Source: Omphiscola glabra (taxonomy: Eukaryota > Mollusca > Gastropoda > Lymnaeidae). From it: a DNA stretch of 64,000 nucleotides. Below are positions 55,601 to 64,000 of the stretch, one piece after another. Below the pieces are notes generated by a model, which saw only the letters and a list, made by a program, of their open reading frames with translations, was not told where the DNA came from and searched no databases. Every line of letters starts with the position of its first letter. Position 1 is the stretch's first letter. The stretch lies in contig OZ024804.1 in assembly GCA_964017045.1 (NCBI GenBank), positions 23,793,549 through 23,857,548 of the forward strand. The letters run 5' to 3'. The position numbers and the translations under genes are program-made.

Positions 55601-58600
55601 CGACATCTTATAAACACACTACCTACTTTGGACGACATCTTATAAACACACTACCTACTTTGGACGACATCTTATAAACACACTACCTACTTTGGACGAC
55701 ATCTTATAAACACACTACCTACTTTGGGCGACATCTTATAAACACACTACCTACTTTGGACGACATCTTATAAACACACTACCTACTTTGGACGACATCT
55801 TATAAACACGCTACCTACTTTGGACGACATCTTATAAACACAACATTGTTTGTTCCTATGCCTAAAATTGCTGCAGCTCTCTTGATGGAGAAATGGCTCT
55901 GTGGGGGAAAAGATGAAACTTCACTGAACACACACATCAATGAAGTCAATGACCTAAATGGTGGGCGATGCTTGTGTTTGTGTTCTTGTTGTTGTGTGTG
56001 TTGGAGTCTGCGTATTTGAACAAGTGTTACGCGTTTTTCTGACCATCGCCCGTGGAAAATATCCACCCTTGTACCAGGTTTTTAAAAAATCTTTTTGTTA
56101 CGAACTATAAATGACAAATGAAGGTTCGGCTATAAATCATATGAATGAGAACGCTATAAACGATGTTCTGTGAGGTTTGTGTGACAATTATATTTCAACA
56201 TGTTTTTTTAAATCGCTTGTCATATTTCAATCTAACTAGTTATTTAGAAGATTCTTTTAAAGCACCGGATCTCAACCTTCCTGATGCAGCGACCCTTTAA
56301 TACAGTTCCTCATGTTGTGGCGACCCCCAACCACAATATTATTTTCCTTGCTACTTCATAACTGTAAAGTATATCTGTTTTCCGGTGGTCCTTTGCGACC
56401 CCCGTGAAAGGGTCTATCGAACACCAAAGGGATCGCGACCCACAGGTTGAGAACCGCTGTTTTAAAGAATCATAATAAGCTTATCAGCACTCACACGCAT
56501 TGCTTTTCCCTGTAATTACCATGTATTACTTTTACTAGACTTCCTCAATATTCTTTTTACCAGCTGTCCAACGTGTTACCTTGACCAGTATTCCAGTGAC
56601 TTACCTGGTCTGACGTAAAGACAACTGGTTTTATCCCCTGGTGAATGCCGTTTTGTTTGACATCTGGGAGAGTGTGGTGACGTGCCAGTAAGACTCCATA
56701 CAGATTGGATATAGCGCCACCTGGGGTGTGGTTAGGACATTAAAGAAAAAACATCAATAAAGGGGAAACAAAAAAAACAGCGGGAGCAAGGTCGAAAATG
56801 TCCAGTTGATGTGTTAAACTAGGGCAGTGATGGGCAAATCGCGGCTCACGAGCTGCATGCGCCTCTTTAGCGACCTGAGTGCGGCTCGGTCAGTCGGCAA
56901 AAAAATCGTTTTTGACTGCAAAAACATGGTTCTAGTAAGGTATTTGGATCTCAAAATTTTTTTAATCGTCCTGCTGCTGATTTTTGGCTCTTTAGTTTAA
57001 AATATCAGAATTGAACTTATGGTGTTCTGCTTAAGGTGTTCAACTTATGGTGTTCTGCTTAAGGTGTTCAACTTATGGTGTTCTGCTTAAGGTGTTCAAC
57101 TTATGGTGTTCTGCTTAAGGTGTTCAACTTATGGTGTTCTACTTAAGGTGTTGAACTTCAGATATAAACAATCTTCGTTTTAAATAAAAACATTGGGCCC
57201 TTTACCCTTCTCAACAGAGATTGTGAGTGTGTGGCATTGACCCTTCGCATCTGAGATGGGGAGCTTGTGGCATTAACCTTTCTCTTCTAAGATGCTGAGT
57301 TTGTGGCATTAACCCTTCTCATCTGAGATGGTGAGTTTGTGGCATTAATCCTTCTCATCTGAGATGGTGAGTTTGTAGCAGTCTCCGGGAAATTTGTTTA
57401 ATTATTTTTTTATTGACACGCAAACTAGCCTTCTTCTACTTCTTCTTCTATATTTTGAGGGCCCACGATCGATTTATTGATCATATGGGCTCCTATACCT
57501 TAAAATCCGCTGAAAATTTAATGATAACTCAGTTTAGTTTATGTCTAATACAAATTGACAAAGTGAAGATTTGTAACGTTGATATTTAACACCGGGATGA
57601 AGTCCTACGAAGTGTCCGAAGGTTCCCTAATGGTTCCCATACTCCCTAGTGTTCCTGAATTCCCGGCGGTTCCATTTTTCCAAAGGTCCCCATGTTTTCT
57701 TGTGTTTCTGAATTGCCAGGTCTCTTGTGCTCCCAATTGTTTCAATGCTCACTTAATTTTCCTGTGTTTCATGTGAGTTACTTCCTAAAATTTTAAACCG
57801 TGAGACAAACCTGGTGCAAATATGGCCTCTCCATCATCCCAACCCACCATTTTGCGCATGCGCGTTAAGATCACTTCTTCCATCAAGGTAAACACTGGAG
57901 CTGCTTCATACGTAAATCTGCAAGAGTCAAAGTTCAAGATGATGCATTCACAGTACAGTTTTTTGCGGGGTATTAATGATTTTTTAGTGCCAAAAATGTG
58001 TACTTTCCCTTGGAATTGAAAGAGTCTCACAACCACCATCTGCAGTATACTTAACATTTTAATTGAACAACCCCTAAAACAAAGTTGTTCATACAAATGC
58101 TTTATAAAATGTAATATTGAGCAATGTAGGTTGGGATGATAATTTTGACAAAACATGCATTCAAGTAACACAATTTATAAGAATTCCAGTTAGTGCCCCC
58201 CCCCCCTTTTCCCTTTTTTAAAAGGCTCGCAACCGCATATTTTTTCACGATCCTGAACTATATTAATATTCTAATGTCCTACCCGGTTTTACACCGCAGA
58301 TTTATTACACCAACTATTTCTGTAAAACAAAAGCAAATATTACGCACCAAATCCACTTGCGAAATCGCAGTTATTGGGAATTTTATTTCTTGAAACTAGT
58401 GGCATCTGGAACCTTTAAACTGATTATTGGAGGGGGTGGTTTGGGTTGGGGGTGGGGCTGAAAAATTTAAATAATTTGCTGTCTCCGGCAACGAGTCTAA
58501 GTGCCCAGATTAAGCACGATATGATTACGGGTCAAATAGCCGTCCTAAAATTTTGCATTAACACAAACACACGAACAAAAACGAAGGTAATATAACGGAT

Positions 58601-61106
58601 TTAAAAGTAATTCCCTATTCCCATATGAGGATTCGCAAATATAACTGTGAACATAAGATGTTTGTTCTGACTTACAAATTTGTATTGGCCGATGCTGAGG
58701 ACCACGCTCCGGCCATACCGACCACATCGATGCCAGTGGACAGCTGGTTGAAGAAATGGGCGTGTCCTAGCATCACACGGAAACATACAGTAATTAGCGT
58801 AACATATATGGGTAGGCAAACTCTTGCCCAATTAATGTCTTATGATGGGTTTAACAAAGTCCTGTCAAATAGCTATATATATTTTTTACATTTTTATGAA
58901 GGATGAAAATTATAAGTGATACTCAGTGAAGTATGTCAAATCTAATTACAATAGATATTCAGTGAACCGTGTTAAGTCTTATTACAAGTGATATTTAGTG
59001 AACTGTGTTAAGTCTTATTACAAGTGATATTCAGTGAACTGTGTTAAGTCTTATTACAAGTGATATTCAGTGAACCGTGTTAAGTCTTATTACAAGTGAT
59101 ATTCAGTGAACCGTGTTAAGTCTTATTACAAGTGATATTCAGTGAACTGTGTAAAATCTGATCTATTGTTAAATGTTGACCTGTTTTGACGCAATACTTG
59201 AGTGTCTCCTTGCAGTCACTTAAAACCTGCTCCAGGTCACGTGGTTCTGGGTGGACATCAAGGCAGTGTGACATCATTTCTTTCAGCTGAAACAAAGCAT
59301 TACTGTATTGATAATTTTTAGTTGAGTATATTTTTTGGGGGGGGGGGGATCGGGCCAGTAAAATACAATTTATTAGAGACACAAACGGAGAAGAAAGATC
59401 AAGGACTTAAACGGATGCAGTTTTCTTTCCATTTTGAGATAAAACCCGGTGAGTCCAAGTGAAACAAAAAAATGAGCTGACTTCTCATTTTCTATATCCA
59501 ATTGTGCTACATACATTCCTACAGCCCACTGCCGGCCTTTAAACAATAGGCCTACAGACAGTCCTACACCGTACCTACAGGTCTTTAAACAATAGGCCTA
59601 CAGACAGTTCTACATCGTACCTACAGGCCTTTAAACAATAGGCCTACAGACAGTCCTACACCGTACCTACAGGTCTTTAAACAATAGGCCTACAGGCAGT
59701 CCTACATCGTACCTACAGGTCTTTAAGCAATAGGCCTACAGGCAGTCCTACATCGTACCTACATGTCTTTAAACAATAGGCCTACATGTAGTCCTACACC
59801 GTACCTACAGGTCTTTAAACAATAGGCCGACAGGCAGTCCTACATCGTACCTACAGGTCTTTAAACAATAGGCCTACAGGCAGTCCTATATCGTGCTTAC
59901 AGGTCTTTAAACAATAGGCCTACAGACAGTCCTACATCGTACCTACAGGTCTTTAAACAATAGGCCTAAAGACAGTCCTACACCGTACCTACAGGTCTTT
60001 AAACAATAAGCCTACAGACTGTCCTACATCCTATCTGACAGTATTTAAACAACATTCCTACAGACAGTCCTACACCATACCCGTGGCTCTTTATTGATCA
60101 ATATAATGGTCGCCTCCGAAAAAATTCAACCATTTTACCTGAGTGCAATCGTTTCTTTCATTCAGTACTATTAATATAAAACATGTTGAGCAGGGGAGGG
60201 CCGGTTTGGGAAAAGGAAGCAGGACGAACCATTAGGAAAATATATATAAGAGATGTGAAGTTATGTTAGGATATGTCATATTATGGTATGTTATGAGATG
60301 TTTTGTAATGAGATGGTGGGTCATGATATTATGTTATGAGATGATGGGTCATGATATTATGTTCTGAGATGATGGATCATGAGATTCTATGTTCTGAGAT
60401 GGTGGGTCGTGAGATTCTATGTTATGTGATGGTGGGTCGTGAGATTCTATGTTATGTGATGGTGGGTCGTGAGATTCTATGTTATGAGATGGTGAGTCAT
60501 GAGATTTGATATTTTAAGATATTATGATACATTTTGAGATATTGGTCATACGATTTTATTTAATGAGATGTTATGTTTTAGGTGTTATTTTATGATATAT
60601 GATATTATGTGATGTTGTGTTAAAAATCTATTTGACATTCAGATTAATAACCACTCCCAAAACGTTCTAATAACTCATATCCTCAAATAAAATGTGTTGT
60701 TTTTATCGGCGCTGGTGTCAATTTTTGTGAGAGATTTGCAGTGCAGCAAACCTTGGCAGCCAGATCGAATCAATTGTGGCACGGGGACTGAAGGGACAAC
60801 ATTTGCGGTACGGGATTGAGAAGGGGACACGTATTGACGTCATTCTGCTTAGCACTTAGTTATCTCGTCATCCAAATGTGTGTTAATCTCAAGCCCAACG
60901 AGCAGAAATTACTTTAACATAAACAAATCAAATTGTCAGAAATGTGTGACGTCGTTAGACTTAGAGACAGAATACCTGATGGGGGTGATGAAAGTCCAGA
61001 ACTTTCGTTGTCCTGTCGTGCTCTGATATCACGTAGGTGGTCAGCACTTCGGTGAGTGACGTCAGAAATTTACGAATGATTTCGTGTCCATTCGGACCAT
61101 CAACAT
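46471..61106 (-). CDS. GAD: Glutamate decarboxylase-like PLP enzyme, 14 exons, 5' end beyond the window
   Basis: The exons joined on the minus strand give 496 aa to a TAG stop; every junction is GT-AG and in phase. The product belongs to group II PLP-dependent decarboxylases, and most motifs match glutamate decarboxylase (glutamate to GABA): [80 protein letters not shown] with the PLP-contacting Asp, [12 protein letters not shown] with the Schiff-base Lys, and ATYLF with the catalytic-loop Tyr of GADs. The C-terminal motif [14 protein letters not shown] is followed by a 9-residue tail. Compared with vertebrate GAD only about 100 N-terminal residues are missing, so upstream exons should lie beyond 64000. 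Some positions resemble cysteine-sulfinate or aspartate decarboxylases, so substrate is inferred. Introns are unusually rich in minisatellites. Confidence 0.93.
46978..47300. repeat. G-rich minisatellite (GAGGGAGGTAAGGTGA), GAD-gene intron copy 1
   Basis: 16-bp units on the plus strand. The right end and following unique sequence (to about 47345) are duplicated at 51331-51385. Confidence 0.92.
47395..48480. repeat. Highly degenerate repeat (AATCCCATACTAATCC)
   Basis: Loose 30-40-bp periodicity with CATCCAAAACTAATCC and CATAATCCCATACT blocks; probably an old decayed minisatellite in the last intron. Confidence 0.65.
48566..48655 (-). CDS. GAD: GAD-like gene exon ([13 protein letters not shown]...EHLAK)
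   Basis: 90 nt, 30 codons, acceptor TTCCTAG, donor [17 protein letters not shown] matches the conserved NVCFWY.P strand. Confidence 0.92.
48896..48950 (-). CDS. GAD: GAD-like gene exon ([18 protein letters not shown])
   Basis: 55 nt, acceptor CTTACAG, donor GAG|GTAAAG. It encodes the small-domain segment matching YL..K...R.GF.LV in the family. Confidence 0.9.
49130..50116. repeat. 50-bp minisatellite, about 19 units
   Basis: Unit contains CACGACAGGTAAGTTACATG and TAAACACAATAGTTCACAGA. The plus strand of almost every unit holds CAG|GTAAGT, the consensus 5' splice site, but antisense to the host gene. Confidence 0.95.
50131..50180 (-). CDS. GAD: GAD-like gene exon ([16 protein letters not shown])
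   Basis: 50 nt, acceptor GTGTCAG, donor GCAGC|GTACGT. A 50-bp minisatellite begins about 15 bp downstream of the donor. Confidence 0.9.
50205..50785. repeat. 16-bp minisatellite (GTGGACAAGTTAGTTA), about 36 units
   Basis: It lies between the exons at 50180 and 51518 of the GAD-like gene. Confidence 0.94.
50880..51345. repeat. G-rich minisatellite, GAD-gene intron copy 2
   Basis: Same family as 46978; the right two-thirds aligns unit by unit with it, including odd units GGTGGCAAAGTG and GATGGAAGTATAGTG. Confidence 0.93.
51518..51667 (-). CDS. GAD: GAD-like gene exon ([10 protein letters not shown]...LWLMWRAK)
   Basis: 150 nt, exactly 50 codons, acceptor TTCACAG, donor AAG|GTCAGG. It holds [12 protein letters not shown] with the catalytic-loop Tyr, YDTGD and LWLMWRAK. 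Confidence 0.95.
51867..51945 (-). CDS. GAD: GAD-like gene exon with PLP lysine ([12 protein letters not shown])
   Basis: 79 nt, acceptor CAAAAG, donor CACAAA|GTAAGA. It carries NPHK, whose Lys forms the Schiff base with PLP, and then [11 protein letters not shown]. Confidence 0.95.
52177..52241 (-). CDS. GAD: GAD-like gene exon ([21 protein letters not shown])
   Basis: 65 nt, acceptor TATTCAG, donor CACAG|GTAAGA. It encodes the AAWGGG motif directly after the PLP Asp. It is too short to appear as a long open frame; phase agreement on both sides confirms it. Confidence 0.93.
52363..52543 (+). mobile_element. SPIN-like hAT MITE, copy 2, in a GAD-gene intron region
   Basis: 181 bp, starts CAGCGGTTCTCAACCTGTGA and ends GTTGAGAACCACTG. 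A perfect 8-bp target duplication AAGTAGAT flanks it (52355-52362 and 52544-52551). Internal sequence matches the other two copies. Confidence 0.88.
52590..52660 (-). mobile_element. Decayed AAGAAGGC...GCCGAAGCG motif copy
   Basis: Minus strand reads AAGAAGGCATTTGCCGAAGC then GATTAAATTTGTC. It is related to the copies near 12, 33, 44 and 45 kb but with mutated core positions. Confidence 0.35.
52800..53375. repeat. Degenerate minisatellite (AGTCTAGACCAACGTGAC)
   Basis: Units of about 20-60 bp combining TCTAGACCAACGTGACC and AATGCAATAATTAGATCTAG; ends about 40 bp from the exon at 53415. Confidence 0.88.
53415..53586 (-). CDS. GAD: GAD-like gene exon ([10 protein letters not shown]...NVWLHLD)
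   Basis: 172 nt, acceptor CCTCAG, donor GAT|GTAAGT. It encodes [15 protein letters not shown] and VWLHLD; the final Asp is the residue that pairs with the PLP pyridine nitrogen in the family. Confidence 0.95.
53606..53660. repeat. (TA)n microsatellite pair
   Basis: Two ATATATATAT runs separated by ACACCAGTATTAACTA. Confidence 0.9.
54376..55850. repeat. 32-bp minisatellite derived from an exon end plus its 5' splice site (about 46 units)
   Basis: Plus-strand unit core is CTACCTACTTTGGACGACAT; read on the minus strand each unit repeats the codons of the exon end (ATAAGATGTCGTCCAAA) followed by the donor GTAGGTAG. The right-hand unit is the functional exon end at 55819. Units at the left end (54376-54500) are more diverged; internal variants include GGGCGAC and GGATTAC. 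Confidence 0.93.
55819..55898 (-). CDS. GAD: GAD-like gene exon ([15 protein letters not shown]...CRP) whose end is amplified as a minisatellite
   Basis: 80 nt, acceptor CCACAG, donor CCAAA|GTAGGT. It encodes [15 protein letters not shown]; the His stacks on PLP in this family. The last 21 or so coding bases plus the donor are the repeat unit of the 32-bp array that follows in the intron. Reading through the donor meets TAG immediately (CCA AAG TAG). Confidence 0.92.
56263..56459 (-). mobile_element. SPIN-like hAT MITE, copy 3
   Basis: 197 bp in reverse orientation, ending CACAGGTTGAGAACCGCTG on the plus strand. A perfect 8-bp target duplication TTTTAAAG flanks it (56255-56262 and 56460-56467). 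It lies in the intron between the exons at 55898 and 56605 of the GAD-like gene and is the longest copy. Confidence 0.9.
56605..56720 (-). CDS. GAD: GAD-like gene exon (GAISNLYG...VVFTSDQ)
   Basis: 116 nt, acceptor CCCCAG, donor CAG|GTAAGT. It encodes [15 protein letters not shown] and ends VVFTSDQ in phase 0, leading into the SHFSIK motif of the next exon. Confidence 0.93.
56825..56998. mobile_element. OC1-like hAT MITE, 3'-truncated copy
   Basis: It begins CAGTGATGGGCAAATCGCGG, shares the GAGTGCGGCTCGGTCAG and GATTTTTGGCTCTTTAG blocks with the copy at 17924, and lacks the terminal inverted repeat at its right end, where a 28-bp tandem array begins. Confidence 0.68.
57010..57155. repeat. 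28-bp minisatellite (AACTTATGGTGTTCTGCTTA), 5 units
   Basis: Starts exactly where the OC1-like copy at 56825 loses its right end. Confidence 0.93.
57215..57385. repeat. ~40-bp repeat (TTGTGGCATTAACCCTTCTC), 4 units
   Basis: Four diverged units with ATCTGAGATGGTGAG. Confidence 0.85.
57811..57917 (-). CDS. GAD: GAD-like gene exon (FTYEAAPVF...EAIFAP)
   Basis: 107 nt, acceptor TTGCAG, donor CCAG|GTTTGT. It encodes [14 protein letters not shown] and the lead-in to the PLP-phosphate-binding Gly-Gly segment, which the junction with the next exon completes (P-G-G-A-I-S-N). Confidence 0.93.
58140..58410 (-). repeat. Dispersed 330-bp family, copy 5 (GAD-gene intron)
   Basis: Reverse orientation: GTGTAAAACCGGGTAGGACA and TTAGAATATTAATATAGTTC on the minus strand. 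It extends to the GTTACTTGAATGCATG block that is also seen alone at 34662-34715. Confidence 0.62.
58676..58766 (-). CDS. GAD: GAD-like gene exon ([13 protein letters not shown]...SANTN)
   Basis: 91 nt, acceptor GATGCTAG, donor TT|GTAAGT. It encodes [10 protein letters not shown], the conserved substrate-site region of GAD-type enzymes, and ends two bases into a Leu codon. Confidence 0.92.
58905..59155. repeat. 36-bp minisatellite, 6-7 units
   Basis: Unit contains TTACAAGTGATATTCAGTGA and GTGTTAAGTCT; adjoins the donor of the exon at 59181. Confidence 0.92.
59181..59286 (-). CDS. GAD: GAD-like gene exon ([10 protein letters not shown]...KYCVKT)
   Basis: 106 nt, acceptor TTTCAG, donor ACAG|GTCAAC, ending in phase 1 (the G of a Gly codon). 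It encodes the helical segment before the substrate pocket. A 36-bp tandem array begins about 25 bp past the donor. Confidence 0.9.
59515..60080. repeat. 46-bp minisatellite, about 12 units
   Basis: Unit contains CAGGTCTTTAAACAATAGGC and CTACAGACAGTCCTAC. Confidence 0.93.
60250..60560. repeat. Degenerate 30-bp repeat (GAGATGGTGGGTCATGAGAT)
   Basis: About nine units, best conserved near 60395-60490. Confidence 0.8.
60976..61106 (-). CDS. GAD: GAD-like gene, first visible exon
   Basis: 131 nt, acceptor CTTCCAG before 61106, donor CAG|GTATTC at 60976. It contributes two bases completing an Asp codon, then 43 residues ending [13 protein letters not shown], a hallmark of GADs. The leading partial codon shows that another exon exists upstream, outside the window or not recognisable in the array-filled sequence to 64000. 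Confidence 0.9.
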
Positions 61107-61404
61107 CTGGAAGCAGAAATGTTACCAATAGCAACGGTAGAATTCTTAAAATTGATTCGAGACTGGATAAGGACTAACAGAGGATGTTTTACACAGTTAT
61201 GTATGTGTGTGGGGGGTGGACGTGGGGTGCGGGAAGCAATACTTGACCATCTTCCTACTTCCTTCTTTACTGGGAATATCTAAATGGCAATGCCTACAAT
61301 ATTTATGATATTAAGGCTGTTTTTAAAATTAAGAAAGTGATGTAATAAAAATAGCAATTTGGTCATGGGGGATGTTTAACAACAATATTTATGACGTTAC
61401 TGTC

Positions 61405-61868
61405 TAGACATTCAGTTGCAATCTTTAAGTCATTCAGTTGCAATCTTTAAGACATTCAGTTGCAATCTTTAAGTCATTCAGTTGCAATCTTTAAGTCATT
61501 CAGTTGCAATCTTTAAGTCATTCAGTTGCAATCTTTAAGTCATTCAGTTGCAATCTTTAAGTCATTCAGTTGCAATCTTTGAGTCATTCAGTTGCAATCT
61601 TTAAGTCATTCAGTTGCAATCTTTAAGTCATTCAGTTGCAATCTTTAAGTCATTCAGTTGCAATCTTTAAGTCATTCAGTTGCAATCTTTAAGTCATTCA
61701 GTTGCAATCTTTAAGTCATTCAGTTGCAATCTTTAAGTCATTTAGTTGCAATCTTTAAGTCATTCAGTTGCAATCTTTAAGGCATTCAGTTGCAATCTTT
61801 AAGGCATTCAGTTGCAATCTTTAAGACATTCAGTTGCAATCTTTAAGACATTCGGTTGCAATCTTTAA
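61405..61868. repeat. 22-bp minisatellite (CATTCAGTTGCAATCTTTAA), 21 units
   Basis: Nearly perfect units ending GT, GA or GG. Confidence 0.95.
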
Positions 61869-62093
61869 GCTTTATTTTTTTAATCCCATGCAAACAAATG
61901 CAGCATCTTTGGTGACGATCATGCGAGACCTTTGGCTTCAGTGAAATGCAGGAAATCTTTGATTTTGATCAGTTGTAAGTCAGGAAATTGTTTTTTGTTT
62001 AATTAAAATTTTCATAATGCGCAGCCATATCTATAGTAAATATTCCAACACGATTTGACCAAGGATATGTTTACCCCGAATAGACCAAGACAG

Positions 62094-63522
62094 AACGGAC
62101 CAATGTAAGTGACCAATGTAAGTGACCAATGTAAGTGACCAATGTAAGTGACCAATGTAAGGGACCAATGTAAGTGACCAATGTAAGTGACCAATGTAAG
62201 GGACCAATGTAAGTGACCAATGTAAGGGACCAATGTAAGTGACCAATGTAAGTGACCAATATAAGGGACCAATGTAAGGGACCAATGTAAGTGACCAATG
62301 TAAGTGACCAATGTAAGGGACCAATGTAAGTGACCAATGTAAGGGACCAATGTAAGGGACCAATGTAAGGGACCAAGGTAAGTGACCAATGTAAGTGACC
62401 AATGTAAGTGACCAATGTAAGTGACCAATGTAAGTGACCAATGTAAGTGACCAATGTAAGTGACCAATGTAAGGGACCAATGTAAGGGACCAATGTAAGT
62501 GACCAATGTAAGTGACCAATGTAAGTGACCAATGTAAGTGACCAATGTAAGTGACCAATGTAAGGGACCAATGTAAGTGACCAATGTAAGGGACCAATGT
62601 AAGGGACCAATGTAAGGGACCAATGTAAGTGACCAATGTAAGTGACCAATGTAAGTTACCAATGTAAGTGACCAATGTAAGTGACCAATGTAAGTGACCA
62701 ATGTAAGTGACCAATGTAAGGGACCAATGTAAGTGACCAATGTAAGGGACCAATGTAAGTGACCAATGTAAGTGACCAATGTAAGGGACCAATGTAAGGG
62801 ACCAATGTAAGTGACCAATGTAAGTGACCAATATAAGTGACCAATATAAGGGACCAATGTAAGTGACCAATATAAGTGACCAATGTAAGGGACCAATGTA
62901 AGTGACCAATATAAGGGACCAATATAAGGGACCAATGTAAGGGACCAATGTAAGTGACCAATGTAAGTGACCAATATAAGGGACCAATGTAAGGGACCAA
63001 TGTAAGTGACCAATGTAAGTGACCAATGTAAGGGACCAATGTAAGTGACCAATGTAAGGGACCAATGTAAGGGACCAATGTAAGGGACCAAGGTAAGTGA
63101 CCAATGTAAGTGACCAATGTAAGTGACCAATGTAAGTGACCAATGTAAGTGACCAATGTAAGTGACCAATGTAAGTGACCAATGTAAGGGACCAATGTAA
63201 GGGACCAATGTAAGTGACCAATGTAAGTGACCAATGTAAGTGACCAATGTAAGTGACCAATGTAAGGGACCAATGTAAGTGACCAATGTAAGGGACCAAT
63301 GTAAGGGACCAATGTAAGGGACCAATGTAAGTGACCAATGTAAGTGACCAATGTAAGTTACCAATGTAAGTGACCAATGTAAGTGACCAATGTAAGTGAC
63401 CAATGTAAGTGACCAATGTAAGGGACCAATGTAAGTGACCAATGTAAGGGACCAATGTAAGTGACCAATGTAAGTAACCAATGTAAGTGACCAAGGTAAG
63501 TGACCAATGTGAGTGAACTATC
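62094..63522. repeat. 13-bp array (GACCAATGTAAGT), about 110 units, with 715-bp higher-order repeat
   Basis: Units end AAGT or AAGG. The rare variant ACCAAGGTAAG recurs at 62372 and 63087, 715 bp (55 units) apart, and the surrounding order of variants matches. It produces minus frames of up to 497 codons with a 13-residue period (HWSLTLVTYIG). Confidence 0.95.
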
Positions 63523-63599
63523 ATGTTGAGGAATAAGTTTCAACGTTAAGAAACGCTTGCTACAAACAAAATGTTTGCTTTGCGCTCCTAGTGAAATCA

Positions 63600-64000
63600 G
63601 GTTTTACATCACCAACGTGCGTTACTCTTTGTTTACATCACCAACGTGTGTCACTCTTTTTTACATCACCAACGGGTGTCACTCTTGGTTTAAATCACCA
63701 ACGTGTGTCACTCTTGGTTTACATCACGAACGTGTGTCACTCTTGGTTTACATCACCAACTTGTGTCACTCTTGGTTTACTTTACCAACGTGTGTCACTC
63801 TTGGTTTAAATTCACCAACGTTTGTCACTCTTGGTTTACATCACCAACGTGCGTCACACTAGGTTTACATCACCAACGTGCGTCACACTAGGTTTACATC
63901 ACCAACGTGTGTCACTCTTGGTTTACATCACCAACGTGTGTCACTCTTGGTTTACATCACCAACGTGTATCGCTCTTGGATTACATCACCAACTTGTGTC
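63600..64000. repeat. 29-bp minisatellite (TTTACATCACCAACGTGTGT), about 14 units, runs off the window
   Basis: Unit completed by CACTCTTGG; array continues to the last base. Confidence 0.93.

Noticed and set aside
62012..63543. Open frames up to 497 codons on the minus strand
   Set aside because: They are translations of the 13-bp array; all frames give the same 13-residue period, and no start context, splice site or conserved domain is present.

Overview
This is animal (metazoan) nuclear DNA, A+T-rich and overwhelmingly intronic or intergenic. Most of it is tandem repeat: about fifty minisatellite or microsatellite arrays with unit lengths of roughly 2 to 70 bp, several of them carrying a second, higher-order period. 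Coding sequence is sparse and split by GT-AG introns. The transposon remnants (SPIN-like and OC1-like hAT miniature elements, Penelope-like terminal motifs, a LINE fragment, a solo-LTR-like element) together with the gene content fit a mollusc, most likely a gastropod. SPIN-type elements have been reported from a pond snail, but the species cannot be fixed from the sequence alone.

Two protein-coding genes can be assembled. (1) Plus strand, 22542-37408: a two-exon secreted precursor of 338 aa. A 19-nt coding exon beside a promoter-like region (22430-22560) is in exact phase with a 998-nt terminal exon at 36411-37408, across a 13.85-kb repeat-filled intron. The joined frame gives a classical signal peptide, then immediately a six-cysteine peptide ending Gly-Gly-Lys-Arg. 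This is prohormone-like architecture that I cannot assign to a known family. (2) Minus strand, 61106 down to 46471: 14 exons of a group II PLP-dependent decarboxylase of the glutamate decarboxylase (GAD) type. All internal junctions agree in phase and give 496 aa to the stop codon; only the N-terminal part lies beyond the right edge.

Layout: 0-22 kb is intergenic, with minisatellites, hAT-like MITEs, a solo-LTR-like element inserted into a 14-bp array (7867-9293), inverted Penelope-like ends, and a 3.1-kb 33-bp array. 22.4-37.8 kb is the precursor gene with its array-packed intron (1.8-kb 26-bp array, 0.8-kb 54-bp array, LINE fragment). 37.8-46.4 kb is intergenic arrays and inverted repeats. 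46.4-64 kb is the GAD-like gene, whose introns hold many arrays, several starting just downstream of 5' splice sites. One array (54376-55850) is built from the end of an exon plus its splice donor, repeated about 46 times.

Most long open frames in the window are by-products of tandem repeats (often with unit length divisible by three) and are not annotated as genes. No rRNA, tRNA or CRISPR locus was recognised.
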